From positions 97,714,001-97,778,000 of the forward strand of contig NC_135785.1 of the NCBI RefSeq assembly GCF_051106095.1: a DNA stretch of 64,000 nucleotides, read 5' to 3'. Positions 45,357-57,213 of this stretch are shown piece after piece; positions within the stretch are counted from its first letter, which is position 1, and each line of letters starts with the position of its first letter. The notes under the pieces were generated by a model. It was not told the origin of the DNA. It worked only from the letters and a program-made list of their open reading frames with translations, and ran no database searches. This DNA comes from Pogona vitticeps. Lineage: Eukaryota; Chordata; Lepidosauria; Squamata; Agamidae. Position numbers and translations under genes: made by a program.

Positions 45357-46826
45357 ACGTCACACTTTGCATTGTTCATTTAAGAAGGCCGTTTTGTCTC
45401 TCCTTGCTATTCTTTGGAAGTCAGCATTCACTTTTCTGTAACCTTCCCTATCTCCCTTGCATTTTGTTTCCCTTCTCTGCTATTTCTAAGGCCTCGTTGG
45501 ACAGACAATTTGCTTTCTTGCATTTCTTTTTCTTTGGGATGTTTTTTGTTGCTGCCTCCTGTACAATGTTACGAGCCTCCATCCATAGTTCTTCAGGCAC
45601 TCTGTCCACCAAATCGAGTTCCTTAAATCTGTTCTTCACTTCCACTGCGTATTCATAAAGGATTTGGTTTAGATTATACCTGACTGGCCAAGTGATTTTT
45701 CCTACTTCAGTTTAAGCTTGAGTTTTGCTATAAGAAGCTGATGGTCAGAGCCAGAATCAGCTCCAGGTCTTGTTTTTGCTGACTGTATAGAGCTTCTCCA
45801 TCTTTGGCTGCAAAGAATATAATCAATCTGAGTTTGGTATTGCCCATCTGGTGATGTCCATGTGTAGAGTCGCCTCTTGTGTTGTTGGAAAATAGTGTTT
45901 GTGATGACCAGGTTGTTCTCTTGACAAAACTCTATTAGCCTTTGCTCTGCTTCGTTTTGAACTCCAAGGCCAAACTTATCTGTTGTTCCTTTTATCTCTT
46001 GACTCCCTACTTTAGCATTCCAGTCCCCTAAAATGAGAAGAACATCTTTCTTTGGTGTCAATTCCAGAAGGTGTTGTAAGTCTTCATACAATTGGTCAAT
46101 TTCAGTCTCCTCACCTGGTGGTTGGTGCATAAACTTGGATTATTATGATGTTGAAAGGTCTGCCTTGGATTCTTATTGAAATCATTCTATCATTTTTGAG
46201 ATTGTATCCCAGTCCAGCTTTTCCCACTCTTTTGTTGACTATGAGGGCTACTCCATTCCTTCTACAGGATTCTTGCCCACAATACTAAATGTGATAATCG
46301 TCTGAATTGAATTCGCCCATTCCTGTCCATTTTAGTTCACTGACACCCAGTATGTCAATGTTATTCTTGCCATCTTTTGTTTGACCACATCCAGCTTCCC
46401 AAGGTTCATAGATCTTACATTCCAAGTTCCTATGCAGTATTTTTCTTTGCAGTAACGGACTTTCCTTTCACTTCCAGGCACATCCGCAGCTGAGCGTCCT
46501 TTCGGCTTTGGCCCAACCACTTCACTAGCTCTGGAGCTACTTGTACTTGTCCTCCACTCTTCCTCAGTAGCATGTTGGACATCTTCCAACCTGAGGGGCT
46601 CATCTTCCAGTGTCATATATTTTGCTCTTTTGTTTCTGTCCATGGAGTTTCTTGGCAAAGATACTGGAGTGGCTTGCCAGTTCCTGCTCCAAGTGGATCG
46701 CATTTAGTCAGAACTCTCCACTATGACCTGTCCGTTTTGGGTGTCCCTGCACAAAATAGCCCATAGCTTCTCTGAATTACTCAAGCCTCTTCACCATGAC
46801 AAGGCAGCAATATGTGAAGGGGCCCC

Positions 46827-48139
46827 AAATCTTAGCTATGATTAAATGTTTAGTATCTCTCAAAAGTTTCTTGCTTATAAGAAAGCAAATCTGACTGTAT
46901 GGAATATATCCTCCAGTGGATCATGAAACATGGTCTGAGTGTCTTTCAGGGCAGATTTGGGGAATTTCTGATTAGATGGAGGTGTTTTTTGTATATTTGC
47001 ATTCACAGGAAGAGGTTATCCACTCTACAGTCTGAAATATGAAGTCTTGGCTCTTCAGTAGCATACATGGCTGCAATGGTAAGTCCAGTGGCTTGGTGAA
47101 AACACCAAACTTCACTGGATCTCCACTGCAGAGGGGGGACTGTTTAATTTATAAAAGTGTTTCATTCATCTTTGTGATAGCTATAAGAAGAAAATGTGGT
47201 AAACTATCAAGAAATCAAAGAAGTGGCTCTCAGTACAATTAAGCTGAATGATTTGATGCATATATCTTTTCCACACAAAAGTTTTTGCAGGAAGGTAAGC
47301 TTCATCCTGAATAAAGGGATGATGTTCTACTCATATGTATTGGATCTACCCTGATTTGTTTTTAAAGGCCTGTTTGCCTGAACATTGCTTCTATTTTTTT
47401 TTCTTTAAAGAGTCAAAAAATATTTGTATCTATGTTAATTGTTAAAAAGCTTATATGTCACAATTTTCAGGCTATTTGCTAAAAAAGGGGGGGGGAGCAG
47501 CTTTCATTTGTGAATTATGTTTGTTGTCAAGACAACAAAAAGGAAGCACATAGCAAGAGCATTATTTGTCTCCCGGCATTATGTCAGTCCAAGTACGTCA
47601 GCAGCACCCAGTGCTCTAGGAATAGCAATGCCTTTTGATGGGTAACCTTTTTCTAGAGCAAAGCTATTTTATTACTGGCACTTGCCATGCTTTTAACAGA
47701 AATTAGTACAAAGGGGGAAATAAGCATCAAGAATGAGCCATTTGCTAAGGGCCTGTTTACATGTTACGCTTTGTGCTTCATTAACTCTTGATATTTACAC
47801 AGTGGATTGGAGTCAGGATGTAACAAAGATGGTTATGTTTGGCTGGGTAAATGAGGGAGCAATGGCAATTAAAGGTCCGCATTCCCCAGCAGAGACTTGC
47901 TCATCAACTCTTCTCTTTCACTCACTTTCTCAGCCATTTCAGATGTAATTTTAATGCCCAGGTTGGCTCTGGAGATATTGCATCCGCCAGCTTTATTCTG
48001 AGAACAGAACTGTGAGGTAAAACAATTTGCTTTCTGCATTAGCATCTTACATGTATATACTTTGGCCTGTCTGACAAGCTGCATCACAGAACAACCATAA
48101 ACAATGTCGTATTTGTAAAATCTTCTCAGTAGAATAAGA
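46827..48139. other. Non-coding DNA, nothing recognised
   Basis: Apart from a poly-G run near 47489 and short A/T tracts, no feature can be supported. Confidence 0.5.
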
Positions 48140-48372
48140 GCTGGCTGGATAGCTCAGTGGTTTAGTATCTGGCTGCAGAGCCAAAGGTTGGGAGTTCAGT
48201 TCCCCACTGTGCCATCTGTGAGAAGAGCCAGGCTGTGTGGCCATGGGCAAGCTGCACAATCTCAGGGCACCCCCAAAAGAAGAGAGTGGTAAACCACTTC
48301 AGAGTTATCTCTACCTGGAAAACCATGAAAGGGGCACCATAAGTCAGAACTGACTTGACAGCACATTTTATT
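48140..48372 (+). repeat. tRNA-derived SINE, well preserved
   Basis: The head is GAGCTGGCTGGATAGCTCAG, an A-box-like tRNA start, then GGTTGGGAGTTCAGTTCCCC (B-box). The body contains GAGAGTGGTAAACCACTTC and the tail is CATAAGTCAGAACTGACTTG followed by ACAGCACATTTTATTATT. The head resembles a tRNA, and the tail shares words with the BovB 3' end. Confidence 0.88.
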
Positions 48373-48572
48373 ATTAGAATAAGAATGGTTCAACAAATTT
48401 TGTTACTTAAAACAAGATGGCATTTCTCTTCCCCTTCCATATAGAGAAGATAATGTGTAATGATACTTGGCTCTTATGTGAACACTAGGGCTGGAGCAGC
48501 ATCCCCAGGTACCAGTGGCCTGAGTTAAATGCTGAGAAGAAATGTGGTGTGAATGTTCAATAAATCACTGGA

Positions 48573-48734
48573 TTCTTCATCGTGGTCTTCTGTGAATGCA
48601 CACAAAAGGGTTAATCCCAGCGCTAGCGTCGGTTCTCTCGGAACATTCTTGAGCTGCAAGAGAAAAGTAACAAGTTTAAGGCTGCCTATATCGCGCATGC
48701 TCCGCCCTCCCTAGCCTCAGTTCCATTTTTCCGC
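48573..48734 (+). repeat. DIRS left inverted terminal repeat
   Basis: Contains TTAATCCCAGCGCTAGCGTC and GCCTATATCGCGCATGCTCC. It is the reverse complement, with a handful of differences, of about 54421-54572. Confidence 0.92.
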
Positions 48735-48960
48735 CTGGCGGTTCGGAACCTCTCACTTTGAGCTGATATATTTTTTCTACTTCTAAACGATTTTTTCTAC
48801 TATTTTTGCTTATAAAACGGACTGTCATTCGACCCTTTCTGACACGGACTGCCTTATGGATTTTCTCTTCTGCTTTTTCCCTTCATTTGGACTGCATTGG
48901 TTTTTCCCGCCTTTTTTTCTCATAGCCGCTAACAGCTTCTGAGGGACCCTGGTCAGCTTT

Positions 48961-50752
48961 ATGTCCCCCTCAGGACCCTTCAGCAGATGTGTGGTGTGCG
49001 ATAGAAAAATCCCCCATCAGGACGGCCACGATCGTTGTCTTTATTGTCTGGGGGAATCGCACGTTTCGAGCTTGTCCACACTGCAAGGCCTTTACGAAAG
49101 CGGCTCTTAAGGCTCGACAACAACGCCTGAAATATCATCTTTGGGAATCGACTTTGGCTTCTACAGAGCCTTCATCGGGGGAAATGGCTTCTACTTCAGC
49201 TGCCCCGTCAACTTCTGTTCAATCGGTCATCTCTAAAGTGACGAAACCACCAAAGAAGGCATCGTCTTCCAAGCCTTCCACCTCCTCATCGTCAATTGCC
49301 TCAGCCTCAAAGTCAAAGCCTTCAAAACATGCCAAGGGAAAGTCTGGGGCCAAATCCAAGGAGCCTTCTACCCAACTCTCTCCTATCTCCGAGTCCCTAC
49401 CATCTGTAGTGCTCGAGGATTCGTCGAGGGATCGTGACTCGCTGTCGGAGGCAGCCACTTCGCTCCCTCCTCGACAGGCTGAGCCGTCGCTGCCGGCGGG
49501 AATGTCTTCCCCGACGCCAAGCCAGCTTGCTGCGGTTACCGAAGGCTTGACTTCTGCCCCGCATAGCCTGTTGCCTACCGGGCTGGGGTCCTCGGCTCAT
49601 TCAGATTCACCGGTGCATTCAAAGTCGGGATCCCCCCGAGGGAAGCAACCTTCCAAAAAGAAGCACCGCTCTTTGAGCCATTCACCTTCAGTTGATCGAT
49701 CGAGGTCAAAGCCGCCTCGAAAAAAGCGATCCTCAAAAAGGAGGCGTCGATCTTCGACCCGCTCCGACTCTTCTGCTCCGTCAGGGTCGAGGTCCCCTCG
49801 ACGCAAGCAATCTGCCAAGAGGAAACACCGGCCTTCCCTTCGGCACCAAAACAAGTGTCAACATCTGTCTACCTCCTCAGCCTCCGAGGATTCAGAAAGA
49901 CCGAGAGGTCGGAAACGCCATTGACGTCGATGGGATTCTTCCCACTCATACTCCTCCTCTTCCACATCTCCACCTCGACGTCGACATCGTAAGAAGACCA
50001 AATATGTTTACATCTCCTCCTCCTCGGATTCTCCACGTCCTCGACGTCGTCGTCGACCCAAACGTGTCGAGGCCGAGCGCCCGGTTCTTCCGGTACTTCC
50101 GTCAGCTGAGCCGGTGCCTTCAATGTCAACGTCGACGGTCGCCCCTCAACAACCCCAGCCACCTGCTGTCGAGCTCGAGAAGGCTGCTCTCAAGAGGAAG
50201 AGGGATGTCTTCTCCTCTGAACCTGACGAGGTGTCCATAGACTCGTCCTCCGACTCGGAACAAGAACAACCCCCACCCCCTCGACATGGAGAACTACCTC
50301 AGGGAGAGGTGGTGGGTTCGGATACTGGAGATCCTCATGCATCTTCCCCCTCGGAAGATTTCTCCTCGTATTCCCAGATGCTCACAAGACTGGCTAGAGC
50401 CCTGAAGTTGGACTTGGATCTTCCATCGCCTCCAGGAGAGGATCTGATTTTTGGAGACATTGTTCAGGAGAGAGCTGCTCCTCCTAGCATAGCCTTTGTA
50501 CTGGTCATCATGGAGATTATTAAGGAGTTTTGGGAACAACCCTCCAATACTCCGTCAGTCCCGCGTCGGACTGAAAATTTTTACCGCGTCCATGGATCTG
50601 ACACAAATTTTTTATTGAAACATCCTATTCCAAATTCTTTAATTGTGGAAACAAGCTGTTCTAGACCTTCAGTCAAGTCACACGTTACCCCAGTTGACAA
50701 AGAGGGTGAAAAGTTGGAGATCATTGGCAGGAAGATCTATTCTATTCCTTGA
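48961..50752 (+). pseudogene. DIRS gag-like region (fossil)
   Basis: Near the start is a Cys/His stretch (CVVCDRKIPHQDGHDRCLYC) of the kind seen at the front of vertebrate DIRS gag proteins. It is followed by long Ser/Pro/Lys/Arg-rich sequence (about 49150-50130), so the product would be basic and disordered. The region is broken. A role in packaging element RNA is inferred from the family. Confidence 0.7.
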
Positions 50753-51169
50753 TCACACTACTCCTACGTATCATCAATTATCAAACTGCCTTAGGGGCAT
50801 ACCAAAAGCAGCTTTGGTTGAAAATCTTGCCCGGTTTGAGATTGATTCCTGAAGATGTACGCCAGGGATTTCTGAACTCTTATGAAGAGGCACAGACTGT
50901 CTCCAAACATCAGCGCCTATCCACTCGCCATGCGGCAGAGACTGCGGCCAGTTTTGATGTCTGCTGTAACTATCAGGCGACATGCTTGGCTGAGATCTAC
51001 TGATATTCTTGAAGATGTGAAGGCTAAGGTAGAGAATCTTGCCTTTGATGCGTCTGGGTTGTTTAATGACAAAACTGATTCCCACTTAGAGGATCTTCAC
51101 AAACCAAAGAAGACTGCTAAGGCCTACTCTATCCAAGCACAACCCAAATTCAAGAGATTCCAATGGAGG

Positions 51170-53010
51170 AAATCTTATGCTCAGTACCAACAATCCTCCC
51201 AGCAGTACCGCCCTTATAAGAACATACCTCAACAACGTTCGGGCCAGTCTTCCTCCTCTGCGCCAAGTTACAGGCCTCATCAGTCCCAACGTCGCCAATC
51301 GCACAAGCCTCCGGCTAGAAAATCGAAACAGTACCTTTGACTTTAATCCAGTTATAGTCAAGCATCCTTCCACCACACGTCTTCTACCATACCTTCACAA
51401 CTGGCTTTCCATCACGAATGACACATGGGCTCTAAAGATCATCCAATTCGGCTACCAGCTGGAATTTATAGAATTACCTCCCTTAGGGTTTATAAGTCAT
51501 ACTACTTTCGACCCCGTGTTAGAGGAGGAAGTTCTATCTCTTCTAGAAAAAGATGCCATCCATCCAGTTCCACCCACCGACATCAAAAATGGTTTTTACT
51601 CCCGGTACTTCGCCGTGTCAAAGAAAGGTGGAGGTATAAGACCTATCCTCGACCTCAGGATCCTAAACACCTACCTGCGTCCAAGGCGATTTCGAATAGT
51701 GACTTTGGAGTCCATCCTGCACCTGTTAAAAAGAAACAACTGGTTTGTGGTGATAGATCTAAAGGACGCTTATTTCCATATAACCATTAACACAGACCAT
51801 CGCAAGTACCTTCGATTCATTTTTCAGGGAACGATCTATCAGTTCCTAGCCTTACCTTTCGGGTTGTTGACGGCTCCCAGGACGTTCACCAAGGTTATGG
51901 CTCCGATGGCGGCTTACCTGCGCCTCAACGGCATCCACGTCTATCCATACATAGACAATTAGTTGATAGTTTCTCCATCGAAGACTCAGGCTCTGAAAGA
52001 CACAAGGTTCATTCTGCGTCTCTTACCAAAGTTGGGACTCACTGTCAACAGGAAGAAGTCACATCTCAAACCATCAAGGACAGTGCATTACATAGGGGCA
52101 CGTCCAGATGCCATCAGCGGTCGCATATTTCTGCCCGCAGAGAGAATTCAAAAAATAAGAAAGGCCATCAAGAAGTTTCGACCACACGCCCGAGTGAGGG
52201 CACGTCACGTTCAGCATCTACTAGGCCTCATGTCATCCACCACTCCAGCTCGCACACACGACTCAAGCTTCGAGCACTACAGTCATGGTACCAGGCGCTC
52301 TTCGACCCAATGATAGACAGTCAGTCAAAGCGCCTTCGTGTAACTCTAGAATTGGTGAGTCAGCTCCAGTGGTGGACTTTCCCTCCTCATCTCAACGTGG
52401 GCCGGCCCTTCCGGCCACTCCGGCTTTCTGTTGAAGTGACAACGGACGCCAGCCCAACGGGGTGGGGAGCGCATTGCGGGAGGCACAGCATCCATGCGTT
52501 GTGGACGGCGCGAGAAATGGACCTCCACATAAACCATCTGGAGATGATAGCTGTCATCAAGGCCTTCAGATCTTTCCTTCCCATAGTGCAGGGTCGTGGT
52601 GTGCAGCTGGTAACGGACAACACCACGACCATGCATTATGTCAACAAACAAGGAGGGACGCACTCCCAGTCACTTCTTTACCTTGCTGTTCATCTTTGGG
52701 AGTGGTGCTACCAGCATCATGTTTACCCGGTAGCTATTCACGTGGCGACGGCAGACAATGTCCTTGCAGACCAGCTGAGCCGTCTTCAACATCAGACACA
52801 CGAATGGGAACTGAACCCTCTGGTGTTCCACAATCTTTGTCATCTTTGGGGGACCCCAGTCCTAGACGTCTTTGCCTCACTGCGGAATGCGAAGTGCACC
52901 AGGTATGCGTCCAGAGCCGGACTAGGCCAGGACTCTCTAGGGGACGCCTTCATGATTCCATGGATTCACAGCCTACTCTACATGTTTCCGCCTCTTCCCA
53001 TGATTCAGAG
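51170..53010 (+). pseudogene. DIRS reverse transcriptase and RNase H region (fossil)
   Basis: Typical DIRS/gypsy-like RT blocks include GGGIRPILDLRILNTYL near 51630, VIDLKDAYFHI near 51750 and FLALPFGLLTAPRTFTKVM near 51850. RNase H blocks follow: VTTDASPTGWGAHCG near 52440, HINHLEMIAVIKAF near 52540 and TDNTTTMHYVNKQGG near 52620. The domains are clearly identifiable but the region is broken. Confidence 0.88.
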
Positions 53011-53149
53011 GTCCTTGGTGAAACTTCGACACTCCCCCGTGGGGGCAATCTTTATAGCACCATACTGGCCTCGACAAGTATGGTTTCCAACATTAATGAA
53101 GATGGCTTCCGAGTTCAGGAGGCTTCCTTTATTGCCCACTCTCTTGACT

Positions 53150-54227
53150 CAGGACAACGGCAGGGTCCTTCATCCAGATCTAGAGACGCTCCATCTAACA
53201 GCGTGGAGGATCTTCCCGAGATCAAGGAAGTTCTAGATTGGGCTATAAAACCATCCACTTCCCAGTTATACAATTACAAATGGAAAAGTTTCTTGAACTT
53301 TACTGAGGCCAGGGGCCTTCTACCTTCCCCTGTTTCTCTTTCTACTGTGTTACAGTATCTGCGTTATTTGTTCGATCTCAAGTTGTCTCTCTCAACTATT
53401 AAGGTTTATCTTGCGGCAATTACCTTTTTCCAGCCTAAGGACTCAACATCTTCACGTCTTTTTTCTCATCCCACGGTTAAAGCCTTCCTTAGAGGGATCA
53501 CCAACCTGAGACCTCCAATTCGTCCTCCGATTCCGCAGTGGTCACTTAATTTGGTGCTTCATGTCCTTGCTCGCCCTCCTTTTGAACCAATGGCTCATGT
53601 GATATCAAGATGCTATCACTTAAGACGTTGTTTTTGGTGGCAATAACTTCCGCCAGGAGGGCAAGTGAATTAGCTGCCCTGCGTGCTGATCAGCCTTTCC
53701 TCCAGTTTTTCAGAGACAAGGTTATGCTATACCCTGATGTGTCTTTTCTCCCCAAGGTTGTGTCCAACTTTCATCTCAACCAACCACTTGTACTACCAAC
53801 TCTGTTTCCCTCACCTGGGAATGACGCCGAGCGCATGCTCCATATGTTGGATGTTAGGAGATCGCTGGCCTTCTATGTATCCAGGACAAAGGACTTTCGG
53901 GCTGCTAATAGACTGTTCCTCTGCTACTTTGGGACGAAAAAGGGGGCCCCAGCTTCGCCTTCAACGCTCTCTAGATGGCTCGTCTCCACGATTGCTCTTG
54001 CTTACGAACTTCAGCAAAGAAGTCCACCTGAAGGGCTTAGAGCTCACTCCACCAGAGCGGTAGCCTCTTCGACTGCCCTACTTCATGGCGTCAACCTGCC
54101 TGACATCTGCAGATCCGCCACCTGGTCTAACATCTCGAGCTTCATCACTCATTATAGGTTAGACCTGAGGACTGTCAAGAAGGAGACGACGTTCGGGAGA
54201 GCGGTGTTGACATCTGTCCTCCAGTGA
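53150..54227 (+). pseudogene. DIRS tyrosine recombinase region (fossil)
   Basis: The N-terminal core-binding part contains STSQLYNYKWKSFLNF (about 53250-53300) and LSLSTIKVYLAAITFF (about 53385-53430). The catalytic part contains ITSARRASELAAL (about 53650-53685), including the first Arg. Near 54035-54060 is LRAHSTRAVASS (an HxxR-like box), and a Tyr follows in ITHYRLD near 54150. This domain replaces the integrase in DIRS elements and inserts a circular intermediate without target duplication. The region is broken. Confidence 0.88.
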
Positions 54228-54261
54228 CAGCCCACCATCCGGTTAGTAAGCATGCTAATCA

Positions 54262-54360
54262 CCCTTTTGTGTGCATTCACAGAAGACCATGATGAAGAAA
54301 GGGAGGTTACTTACCTGTAACCATGGTTCTTCGAGTGGTCATTCTGTGAATTCACGCAAT
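54262..54360 (+). repeat. DIRS internal complementary region
   Basis: The first part (TTTTGTGTGCATTCACAGAA to GATGAAG) is complementary to the outer left end of the element. The second part (GGAGGTTACTTACCTGTAAC to AATTCAC) is complementary to the outer right end. The two ends are thus joined head to tail here, as in the circular intermediate of DIRS elements. Confidence 0.9.
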
Positions 54361-54420
54361 CCCTTCCTGCCTCCCCTCTGTCTGTCACTGGTCAAACCTA
54401 ACTCATGCTCAGGTACCTGT

Positions 54421-54610
54421 GGCGGATAAATGGAACTGAGGCTAGGGAGGGCGGAGCATGCGCGATATAGGCAGCCTTAAACTTGTTACTTTTCTCTTGC
54501 AGCTCAAGAATGTTCCGAGAGGACCGACGCTAGCGCTGGGGTTAACCCTTTTGTGTGAATTCACAGAATGACCACTCGAAGAACCATGGTTACAGGTAAG
54601 TAACCTCCCT
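54421..54610 (+). repeat. DIRS right inverted terminal repeat
   Basis: Contains GGAGCATGCGCGATATAGGC and GACGCTAGCGCTGGGGTTAA, the complement of the left end, then a right-specific outer tail GGTTACAGGTAAGTAACCTC. The element edge is set by comparison with the internal complementary region. Confidence 0.9.
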
Positions 54611-54990
54611 ATTTCGTTGCTAAAATAAGTTGGGCCATTTTTCTATAGGAAAAGCAGATGTACCGTGTGCTTCTAACTACATCACTCTGCTAAACCATAG
54701 CAACCAAGGGTCTCCCCCCACCCTTAAATATATTAGCAAAACCAGAAGAATATTATGAAAGATTTTGGCAATAAACTGGGTTTGGTGACAGAGCAGTTCT
54801 GTTGTGATATCAGTAAATAAAGTGCATCTAGTACACCATTATGAAACTGGAGGAGTATCCTGTCTGTAATGCTGTCAACAGTTTGATTGGCTCCTATGCC
54901 AATGATTTTATAAGGAACTTTATCTTTTGCTCTAAGTATTGCTCTTCTCCATGTTCTGAAACACGTTATAGGTGTATTTCTTACATTTTA

Positions 54991-55502
54991 CAGTGGGGTC
55001 TTGACTTGAGAACTTAATCCGTATTGGAAGGCGGTTCTCAAGTCAAAAAGTTCTCAGGTCAAATCTGCATTTCCCATAGGAATGCATTGAAAACCATTTG
55101 ATCCATATCTGCTCTTTTCCGTCCATAGAAACTAATGGGAAGCTGCTATTCCGCCTTCGACCACTAGAGGGGGATATTTTGTTTCTTTTTTTTTCCTTAG
55201 GTCAAGAAAGGTTCAGGGAAGGCAGGGAAAATACAGTCCAGGCAGTACCACGCAGTCCGAAGACTGTCTCCCAATCCACTCTCTAAACGCTGGGAGGAGT
55301 GAGGAAGCAGACAGGCACCCTTTTCACTGGCCAACAGTTAACTGAAAGTTCACATTTTGCACTTTCCCTGCCTCCCACGTGGTTTTTTTTCAGTTCTTAA
55401 CTCAAATCTAAGTACTTAAGTCAAGTCAATATTTTCCTATGAGAGTGGTTCTTAAGTCAAAATGTTCTTAACTCGAGCCGTTCTTAAGTCAAGACCCCAC
55501 TG
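54991..55502. mobile_element. TA-flanked inverted-repeat DNA element (512 bp)
   Basis: The left end is TA|CAGTGGGGTCTTGACTTGAG and the right end is CTTAAGTCAAGACCCCACTG|TA. Variants of TTCT(C/T)AAGTCAAA are repeated near both ends (55030-55060 and 55390-55495). The terminal inverted repeat is nearly perfect over about 20 bp. There is no coding capacity. Confidence 0.88.
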
Positions 55503-55632
55503 TACAGAGGAGGGTCCAGGAGGCCAACACCTCATCCCGAAGCTGAACTCTCTGGACACGGTCCTCAAGGATCAGAACCAACACAATACTAGATTCCTGA
55601 ACCCAGTCCCCAAGAGCCTGTCCAGGAGGATA

Positions 55633-55905
55633 CAGTGGACCCTCTACTTACGGAATTAATCCGTATTGGAACGGTGGCTGCAAGTCGAAAAGTCTGTAGG
55701 TCGAATCTCCATTGACCTACAATGCACTGATAACTGATTAATCCCATAACTGGCAGTTTTTATTCTATTTTTGTTCCATTTGGGGTTTTTTTCTGGTCTA
55801 TAGGTCGATTCTCCGGCTGCAAGTCGAATCTAAATTTTGCAGCCAGAGAGGTCTGTAACTCGAAAAGTCTGTAAGTCGAGCCGTCTGTAAGTCGAGGGTC
55901 CACTG
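55633..55905. mobile_element. TA-flanked inverted-repeat DNA element (273 bp)
   Basis: The left end is TA|CAGTGGACCCTCTACTTACG and the right end is GTAAGTCGAGGGTCCACTG|TA. The words GCAAGTCGAA and CTGTAAGTCGA occur several times. It is the smallest and cleanest member of the group. Confidence 0.88.
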
Positions 55906-56249
55906 TACTGTGGTCAATTGTATCAAAAGCCACTGAGAGATCAAGAACCCACAGGCTTCCTTAAAAGGTCATTGTGCAGTGCTACCAGTGTCATCTCAGT
56001 ACCCTGCTGTGGCCTGAATCCAGACTGGAATAGATCAAGGCAATTTAAGACTTACAGAAGGCAATATTCTTTATTAAATTATTCCAAAGGGAGATCTCTG
56101 ACATGTTCTTTTTCTAATACATTTTTCTATTCTGTGAATAATATGAAATGTGCCATAATTGGCTCTAGGAGATCACAGAACACTGAAAATGTCAATCTCC
56201 TCATGTTCCATGGTAGCTTTTTACCTAAAAGGCAAGCTTCAAAGCTAGG

Positions 56250-57105
56250 TGGCTTCACTGATTGACTTCAGATGGAGAGAAGTGGTGTTTACATATTACT
56301 TGCCAAGTATAGTTTATTTATCTATGGGGATCTGGAACCAAGTTACTGTAATCTATAACCGCACACACTTCTGTTGATGAAAACTTCACTGCTGCATCCT
56401 GGCATTTAAATTGCTGCCATTGTTCAGAAAGAAAATTTTAATTATGCAAGCAAAGTGTATTTCAGGTGTCAACATGTGATACAGACCCCTTCTCCCTCAC
56501 CCTTAACCCTTCTCTGTTATCCTTTTCTCACACTGCTGCCCACTTCTTTTGCCACAATTCAAATTCTCTTTTTTTTAAAAAAAAAGTTTAGTATGTGAAA
56601 TAGCAGTGAACTGACCAGACATGGTAGGCATTTGAGTTAGAGCTGCATCAGTTTAGCACTATAGTGCTAATTTTAGTGCAAAGGTATTTTTAATGCCATT
56701 TACAAATTGCACTGAATTTGTAATCCTTACCAGTAATGTATGAGCAAAAGGCAAGCAAAGTATACCTATACCAGGCCCCACTCTGTGTATCATCAGTGGT
56801 ATCAATGGAACATACCTAATAATTGCCCTAAAGGACTAATACAGGCAATCACACAAGTCAAGAGTAAAACAAAATTATGTGCGTGGAAGCACTATCCACC
56901 CCCTCGCCACCAAAAGCCCTCTCATTGGAACAAAATATAGCATATACTTGTGTCAAACGTGCAGATCCAGTAGCAATTAGCACTAACACTATGTAGTTGG
57001 TGAAATAAATATAAAAATGAAGAGTAAGAATCATGGCACAAACCACAGGATAAATAGCTATACAGTTATTTCCTTACTTTCAGAATTTCCTCCTTCTATA
57101 TGACT
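56250..57105. other. Non-coding DNA, nothing recognised
   Basis: No exon or clear repeat. Frames at 56740-57046 have no recognisable domain. Confidence 0.5.
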
Positions 57106-57107
57106 CC

Positions 57108-57130
57108 AAGCTGGCTGGATAGCTCAGTGA
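57108..57130 (+). repeat. Truncated SINE head
   Basis: AGCTGGCTGGATAGCTCAGT matches the first bases of the SINE at 48140. Nothing of the body follows. Confidence 0.5.
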
Positions 57131-57170
57131 GGGGAAACAACACTGGCCATTTACCCTGTAATTTACATCT

Positions 57171-57213
57171 GATTGAGCGCTGATGAATTTCAATTAAAAC
57201 TGCATGACTATAT
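57171..57213. repeat. 43-bp flanking direct repeat, left copy
   Basis: Starts GATTGAGCGCTGATGAATTT and ends TGCATGACTATAT, directly abutting the left LTR. It is identical to 62508-62550. The first G may belong to the LTR on the right side, so the true duplication is 42 or 43 bp. Confidence 0.95.

Larger units (their letters stand above)
42524..46826 (-). mobile_element. BovB/RTE LINE, nearly full-length but broken and interrupted
   Basis: Read on the minus strand from 46826, the copy begins with the RTE/BovB leader. The APE-type endonuclease follows: GTWNVRSMNLGKLDVVKQKM near 46400, then GDWNAKVGSQEIKGTTDKFG and TWTSPDGQYQTQIDYILCSQ with a terminal SDHQLL at 45.72-46.07 kb. The reverse transcriptase is at 44.49-43.83 kb (KSMANNKASGGDGIPVELFK, GVRQGCILSPCLFNLY) and the C-terminal region at 43.18-42.70 kb (MYGSESWTIKKADHQRIDAF). 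The 3' tail GTCGGACATGACTTGACAAC ends near 42526. Many stops and frameshifts make it inactive. It is interrupted by the inserts at 43385-43820 and 44612-45356. BovB is abundant in squamates and known for horizontal transfer. Confidence 0.95.
48573..54610 (+). mobile_element. DIRS-family tyrosine-recombinase retrotransposon (fossil)
   Basis: About 6.0 kb with the hallmarks of DIRS elements. There are inverted terminal repeats (48573-48734 against 54421-54610) and an internal complementary region near the 3' end (about 54262-54360). The coding order is gag-like, reverse transcriptase/RNase H, tyrosine recombinase. There are no LTRs, no DDE integrase and no obvious target duplication. The coding region is broken in several places. 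The inverted repeats differ at only about 3% of positions in their core, so the copy is fairly young. DIRS elements are known in squamates. Confidence 0.9.
54640..56240 (-). mobile_element. L2-like LINE fragment cut by two DNA elements
   Basis: Words of the squamate L2 consensus (complement strand) appear on both sides of the insertions: GAGGGTCCAGGAGGCCAACA near 55508, TGTGGTCAATTGTATCAAAA with GCCACTGAGAGATCAAGAAC near 55912, and GGCCTGAATCCAGACTGGAA near 56011. It is too degraded for a usable frame. The outer limits are approximate. Confidence 0.5.

Noticed and set aside
45008-45379. Hydrophobic 123-codon frame as a membrane protein
   Set aside because: It spans the boundary of an insertion and BovB sequence and is AT-rich chance sequence.
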